From Bacteroidales bacterium (GTDB taxonomy: Bacteria; Bacteroidota; Bacteroidia; Bacteroidales; P3): DNA of 8,773 nucleotides. The notes below the pieces were generated by a model that was not told where the DNA came from, ran no database searches, and was given only the letters and a program-made list of their open reading frames with translations. The stretch spans positions 1-8,773 of the forward strand of contig JAGCLI010000317.1 of assembly GCA_017647065.1 (NCBI GenBank), written 5' to 3'. Position 1 is the first letter of the stretch; the number at the start of each line of letters is the position of its first letter. Below, piece by piece: positions 5,588-8,773 of this stretch. The translations under genes and the position numbers were made by a program.

Positions 5588-6175
5588 TCAGAAGCTCAAA
5601 CAATCGTATGTTTGTAAGATTTCTTCCTGTCTTAAGCCTAAGTATCTTTTAGTAATTGCAACAGAACTATGATTAAATAACTCCATTAGCTTTACTAATG
5701 CTAATTCTGAATTAGTATCATTCATATTGTAAACCTGTCTGCCAAATGTTTTTCTTAGAGAATGGCAACTAAAGTTCTTTGCTTTGACCTTGTATTTGGT
5801 CTTAATTTGTTTCAGCATCCTGTTTATCGCTTGAATGGTGAAAGTTGTTCCTTTCTGACTGACCAATATAGGAGCATTGACACCAATAGGATTTATCTGC
5901 TTGTAGCATTCCTGTATATGTTTCTGTAATTGATTGTTCAGTCTTATTGTCCTATTCTTTCCTGTCTTTTTCTCAATGATAGAAAATTCGTCAGTATTAA
6001 GTATCTGCTTCCACCTCAGAGCGAGAATGTCAGAAATTCGTAATCCTGTAAAACATCCTAATGCCACAAGAAGCGACATTTTATAGTTTCCATCTTTAGC
6101 CAATTTTCTAATAAGATTCATGGCTTCATCCCATTGCAGATAATCTGCTGTGGTGCTTGAATATTTCAAACTCAT
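5588..6175 (-). CDS. Minimal tyrosine recombinase (catalytic domain only)
   Basis: 195 residues from the ATG at 6175-6173; an in-frame TTG at 6184 would add three. The complete tyrosine-recombinase set is visible: Arg46 in TGLRISD, Lys70 or Lys73 in EKKTGKNR, His138 and Arg141 in HSLRKT, His169 in NHSS, and the nucleophile Tyr178 in RYLGL. Most integrases of this family carry a core-binding domain of about 100 residues in front. Here an in-frame stop lies a short way upstream and only about 110 bases separate it from the next gene, so that domain is absent. The size matches FimB/FimE-type inversion recombinases. It is followed by a hairpin and a structured region that may contain its target sites. 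An inverted repeat lies just upstream. Likely role: site-specific inversion, or insertion and excision of neighbouring DNA. Confidence 0.9.
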   Translation of the reverse strand: MSLKYSSTTADYLQWDEAMNLIRKLAKDGNYKMSLLVALGCFTGLRISDILALRWKQILNTDEFSIIEKKTGKNRTIRLNNQLQKHIQECYKQINPIGVNAPILVSQKGTTFTIQAINRMLKQIKTKYKVKAKNFSCHSLRKTFGRQVYNMNDTNSELALVKLMELFNHSSVAITKRYLGLRQEEILQTYDCLSF

Positions 6176-6203
6176 AATGTTCAATTTTGTTAGTAAATGA
6201 ATA

Positions 6204-6267
6204 AAAGTGAACGTTAATTCTGACCTTCAATTTATAAAGTATTGATAATCAGAGAAACGTTCACTTT
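6204..6267. promoter_or_regulatory. 12-bp inverted repeat upstream of the recombinase
   Basis: AAAGTGAACGTT (6204-6215) and its exact reverse complement AACGTTCACTTT (6256-6267) lie 52 bases apart centre to centre, about five helical turns. A further AGTGAAC follows at 6275-6281. The pair fills most of the gap between the recombinase start and the upstream gene. It could be an operator for autoregulation, accessory binding sites of the recombinase, or the ends of a small invertible segment. No clear Bacteroidota -33/-7 promoter could be placed with confidence. Confidence 0.6.
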
Positions 6268-6284
6268 GTTAATTAGTGAACTTT

Positions 6285-6551
6285 TTAGAAAGGTCTGTTG
6301 CCGTACTTGTAATCCAAAATGGAATTGCAAACCTTATTGTAAAACGACAAGTTTCCACCATAGAAATAAACCATGTAGGTAGATTGGTATTCCCTTTGCA
6401 ATGCTGTATCTCTTAGCAACAAAGAATAAAGCTTATCCAAAGAATATTTCAAAGCTTGCACCACCTTGATATATCTAAGATTGTTATCCACTTCGCCCAA
6501 TCTCTTTTCTAAATCTCTGATATGTGCTATCAATTTATCAATCTTCTTCAT
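6285..6551 (-). CDS. Small helical protein of a mobile-element operon
   Basis: 88 residues, not a named family. Residues 1-50 form a charged helix with heptad-like hydrophobic spacing (KLIAHIRDLEKRLGEVDNNL), probably a coiled coil. The C-terminal part is aromatic-rich (TYMVYFYGGNLSFYNKV). The start overlaps the end of the zinc-ribbon gene by 14 bases, indicating coupled translation. It closes the backbone operon, and the inverted repeats before the recombinase begin right after its stop. Confidence 0.65.
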   Translation of the reverse strand: MKKIDKLIAHIRDLEKRLGEVDNNLRYIKVVQALKYSLDKLYSLLLRDTALQREYQSTYMVYFYGGNLSFYNKVCNSILDYKYGNRPF

Positions 6552-6735
6552 AGTATTCTCTCATATAGCATGTTTCACACAATGAGCCATAATCATTCAC
6601 ATCACTTGCAGACATAGGTTTACCACAATATTCACAATGTCGTACCACCACATGATGCGTCTGGTATGCAACTTCAAAAATGTTACCTGTTACGATAACT
6701 TCTACTTTACTTTTCTTGTTCTTCTTCATTCCCAT
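6538..6735 (-). CDS. Small zinc-ribbon protein
   Basis: 65 residues. A basic N-terminus (MGMKKNKKSKVEV) is followed by CEYC at 34-37 and CETC at 53-56, a treble-clef or zinc-ribbon arrangement of two CxxC knuckles 15 residues apart, and an acidic tail (EYYEED). Such small proteins are common in Bacteroidales mobile elements and are assumed to bind nucleic acid or protein; the target is unknown. An internal Met3 is an alternative start. It overlaps the following 88-aa gene. Confidence 0.7.
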   Translation of the reverse strand: MGMKKNKKSKVEVIVTGNIFEVAYQTHHVVVRHCEYCGKPMSASDVNDYGSLCETCYMREYYEED

Positions 6736-6751
6736 ATATAATAAAGGTATA

Positions 6752-6779
6752 AGAGGACACCAAATAAATGATGTCCTCT
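6752..6779. other. Intergenic hairpin between two small genes
   Basis: AGAGGACA (6752-6759) and TGTCCTCT (6772-6779) form a perfect 8-bp stem with a 12-base loop in the 49-base gap between the 66-aa and zinc-ribbon genes. No clean T-run follows on either strand, so it is more likely an RNA stability or processing element, or a weak attenuator, than a full terminator. Confidence 0.45.
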
Positions 6780-6784
6780 ATTGG

Positions 6785-6985
6785 TTAATAACTGCGTTCA
6801 CTTAAAACTTCGCAACTCATCCAAGAGCAACAATTAAGATGGAATCCGTATTTGTCTTCCAATGTTTCCAAGAACTCACTGAAATCATCGTACTTTTCTG
6901 ATTCTATCTTTTCTTCTGCGCTCAATCTAATCTTGATTACTTCACCTACAGAGCAATCAAGTAAAACAATGTAGTTAATATCCAT
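6785..6985 (-). CDS. Small acidic protein, unknown function
   Basis: 66 residues, strongly acidic in the middle (SEKYDDFSEFLETLEDKYGF), with an N-terminal strand-like MDINYIVLLD and a Cys-containing end (HLNCCSWMSCEVLSE). I do not recognise a named family. It lies 16 bases downstream of the RadC-like gene in the same direction, which supports a shared transcript. Its charge would suit a DNA-mimic or a protein-binding role, but this is only a compositional remark. Confidence 0.6.
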   Translation of the reverse strand: MDINYIVLLDCSVGEVIKIRLSAEEKIESEKYDDFSEFLETLEDKYGFHLNCCSWMSCEVLSERSY

Positions 6986-7001
6986 ATATAAAAAGGTTTA
7001 G

Positions 7002-7454
7002 TTAGATTCTGCCCTCATCACAATAGCTATAAAATTCTTCATTGGTCAAAATGATATGGTCGTTTACTTTTATATCCATAAGATTTGCTGCTTCCACAAT
7101 TTTACGAGTTAACGCATCATCCTGTCTGCTTGGTCTTATGCTACCACTTGGATGATTATGTGCCAATATCATGCCTGTTGCATTGGTTAGTAAAGCACCT
7201 TGTAATATCATTCTAACATCTGCCAATGTATTAGTTATTCCACCCTCTGAAATGGTAGAGCATCCCAAAATTTGGCAATTATGATTCAGATAGAGAACTT
7301 TGAATGTTTCTCTATAATCTATCGTATCGTCTGAAAAGTTTTCTTTGAGAATCTTATATGCTGTATAAGAATCAAGCACTTGCTTTCTGTCTTTCTTTGG
7401 AACTCTGTTTTTATAAGTTAGTCCAACTTCTGCTACTCTAAAATCTGTTGTCAT
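7002..7454 (-). CDS. radC-like: RadC-like JAB domain protein
   Basis: 150 residues forming the MPN/JAB domain of the RadC family without the N-terminal helix-hairpin-helix part of chromosomal RadC. The JAMM metal motif is intact: HNHPSGSIRPSRQD at 99-112 with His99, His101, Ser109 and Asp112, and a conserved Glu70 upstream in STISEGG. In the family this motif binds zinc and resembles isopeptidases, but the biochemical role of RadC proteins is unsettled; the old link to DNA repair is doubtful. Short RadC-like proteins are typical passengers of Bacteroidota conjugative and integrative elements. It follows the DUF3871 gene across a terminator-like hairpin and is followed closely by the small acidic gene. 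Confidence 0.9.
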   Translation of the reverse strand: MTTDFRVAEVGLTYKNRVPKKDRKQVLDSYTAYKILKENFSDDTIDYRETFKVLYLNHNCQILGCSTISEGGITNTLADVRMILQGALLTNATGMILAHNHPSGSIRPSRQDDALTRKIVEAANLMDIKVNDHIILTNEEFYSYCDEGRI

Positions 7455-7486
7455 AGTCGTAATTTTTAAAAGTCAATAAACAAGAA

Positions 7487-7514
7487 AAGGACACTTACCT
7501 AAGTAAGTGCCCTT
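7487..7514 (-). terminator. Terminator or attenuator hairpin after the DUF3871 gene
   Basis: CACTTAC (7492-7498) pairs with GTAAGTG (7503-7509) around a CTAA loop, extended by AAGG/CCTT with one mismatch. On the minus strand it is followed by TTTTCTTGTTT. It lies about 25 bases past the DUF3871 stop and before the RadC-like gene, so it may reduce read-through between the two. Confidence 0.5.
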
Positions 7515-7537
7515 CCTTCCAATCAATATCAGTCTAT

Positions 7538-8554
7538 TTAATCAATGAACCATTTATAAGTCTCATCACCATGCAAGGCTGCATTTATGCCCATAGCGAT
7601 TTCGCTTGCGTTCAGACTTCTATCCAAGAAGCTATCAATGTAGCTACTCTTGTTTGCTCCTGTCAGAAGATTATAGAAGTTCCACATATTCAGTTCACCA
7701 CTATTACCTCCAAAGTTTGAATCATTGATGTATGCTTTAGCAACTGAATTTATCTGCGTATCAGTAAGCAACATTCTTGGTAGATGCTTCTGCACACCTG
7801 TTGGCAAGCATTGATAAAGTCGCATCTTGCCCAAAATTTGGCAGAATTGATGTTCTGTCATTGAAGTGTTTCCAAGTTGTTGCATCAAGTGAATCTGCTT
7901 GGCAATATTGTAGTTATTGAACAATTCAAGTGCTGCTCTATATAGGTCAGTTGTACTGCTCACTCTCAAATCATCCTTGTAACCATCAGAGAAGATGCAC
8001 ATGTTACAGCAAACCTGATTCTTGAAGCCAATTGCCAAACGGAACAATTCAGGAACTTTCTTTGAATATAGATTCATTTGATTGTAAGCTCTCACACCTA
8101 CGATAGACAAGTTCAGACGATTTCCGTTCACATCTTGGTAAATGGTAGGCACATCAATGGAGAATGCACATCGTTCGTAATAGATGGTCTTATCCGTTTC
8201 CAAAAGTTCATTTGCTTTCTTATGCAATGCGTCTGGTGTTCTACCTTTAATAATATGGGAAACACGAACATCTGCACTATCTACCGTTTCATTCTTGAAG
8301 AAGTCTTGTACCGCTTCTTGGATGGTTTCAATGAATTGGGCATGATTGATGGTCAGTTCATTATCCTTTGCAAAAACAGGTGTTATGCAGTCATTAGCCA
8401 AATGATTCAAGTCCACTTCCAATGTATTAGCTTCAATGAAATGCAAGGTCTTTGGAGTTCTTGTAACATCTTCCACGATGGTTGCTTCTTCTGCGTCTTC
8501 GCCCAAATTCATTCTTTTTGCCAAAGTTGTTGGCATCATAATAATATCGTTCAT
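7538..8554 (-). CDS. DUF3871 family protein
   Basis: 338 residues. The segment HFIEANTLEVDLNHLANDCI at 38-57, followed by TPVFAKDNELTINHAQFI, is what I recognise as the hallmark of the Bacteroidales DUF3871 family, and the length is about what I expect for that family. It is a soluble protein that resembles DUF932-type proteins of phages and plasmids; the function is not known. A cysteine cluster (QVCCNMC) occurs near the middle and the C-terminus ends in DETYKWFID. Genes of this family sit in integrative and conjugative elements beside RadC-like proteins, as here. It is the first gene of the block, preceded by about 220 bases with a palindrome. The ATG at 8554-8552 is chosen because it gives the full family N-terminus. 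Confidence 0.85.
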   Translation of the reverse strand: MNDIIMMPTTLAKRMNLGEDAEEATIVEDVTRTPKTLHFIEANTLEVDLNHLANDCITPVFAKDNELTINHAQFIETIQEAVQDFFKNETVDSADVRVSHIIKGRTPDALHKKANELLETDKTIYYERCAFSIDVPTIYQDVNGNRLNLSIVGVRAYNQMNLYSKKVPELFRLAIGFKNQVCCNMCIFSDGYKDDLRVSSTTDLYRAALELFNNYNIAKQIHLMQQLGNTSMTEHQFCQILGKMRLYQCLPTGVQKHLPRMLLTDTQINSVAKAYINDSNFGGNSGELNMWNFYNLLTGANKSSYIDSFLDRSLNASEIAMGINAALHGDETYKWFID

Positions 8555-8773
8555 AATGATAAATGATTAAATGGTTATTGATTGAATGGCAATATCAGTC
8601 AAACGGTACGATCCATTTACAACTATATTACCTGTAATATTACAGACGCTCTACATCTTGGCTACATTTTAAACTTATCATTTACCATTTTATCCATAGG
8701 GAGGGGGCTTTTTATGTGTCCACTTAGTCATGCAGGACTTACTCAATTTTGAAAAGTGGGAGAATTTATAGTG
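8555..8773. promoter_or_regulatory. Leader region of the DUF3871 operon
   Basis: 219 bases without a gene. A 14-bp perfect palindrome, CTGTAATATTACAG (8632-8645), overlaps a direct repeat of the same half-site (ATATTAC at 8625-8631) and could be an operator. Further right are a G-rich tract followed by T (AGGGAGGGGGCTTTTT at about 8698-8713) and a short inverted pair TAGTC/GACTTA at 8725-8741. No confident Bacteroidota promoter was found. Confidence 0.4.

Noticed and set aside
8078..8566. 162-residue plus-strand frame
   Set aside because: Antisense to the well-recognised DUF3871 gene; Cys-, His- and Phe-rich shadow composition.

Overview
This is about 8.8 kb of AT-rich DNA in which every convincing gene lies on the minus strand, so the text is read from right to left. 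A DUF3871-type protein, a RadC-like JAB protein, small mobile-element proteins and AT-rich leaders without strong Shine-Dalgarno sequences together suggest the accessory genome of a gut Bacteroidales (Bacteroides, Phocaeicola or Prevotella). This placement is by family recognition, not by any search.

Right block (8554 to 6285): a backbone-like module of an integrative or conjugative element. It runs DUF3871 protein, an attenuator or terminator hairpin, RadC-like JAB protein, a 66-aa acidic protein, another hairpin, a four-cysteine zinc-ribbon protein, and an 88-aa helical protein overlapping it by 14 bases. Centre right (6184 to 5588): a tyrosine recombinase consisting of the catalytic domain only, with the full R-K-H-R-H-Y set. 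It is preceded by a 12-bp inverted repeat and followed by an 11-bp-stem terminator.

Centre (5587 to 5128): 460 bases with no ordinary gene but dense structure. Two hairpins of different stem sequence carry loops that are the same motif in opposite orientation, so the loops are complementary to each other in three blocks. AAAAGGTGT repeats surround them. This is the least explained and most interesting part of the window.

Left block (5127 to 1): about ten tightly packed small genes, all pointing away from the recombinase. First come four cytoplasmic proteins (one Cys-rich, one TerB-like, two unknown), then a frameshifted remnant of a small signal-anchored protein, a lipoprotein, and two small membrane proteins. 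Last come three membrane-anchored or exported hydrolases: an alpha/beta hydrolase, a YiiX-like cysteine hydrolase and the start of a probable CHAP/NlpC-like amidase. Those three overlap or nearly touch, so they are probably translated together.

Working interpretation (inference): a recombinase-associated array of accessory genes beside a mobile-element backbone. The hairpin region is either the recombination site or a structured leader for the first gene group. The envelope hydrolases with neighbouring small membrane proteins look like effector or immunity cargo, but no secretion machinery is visible here.
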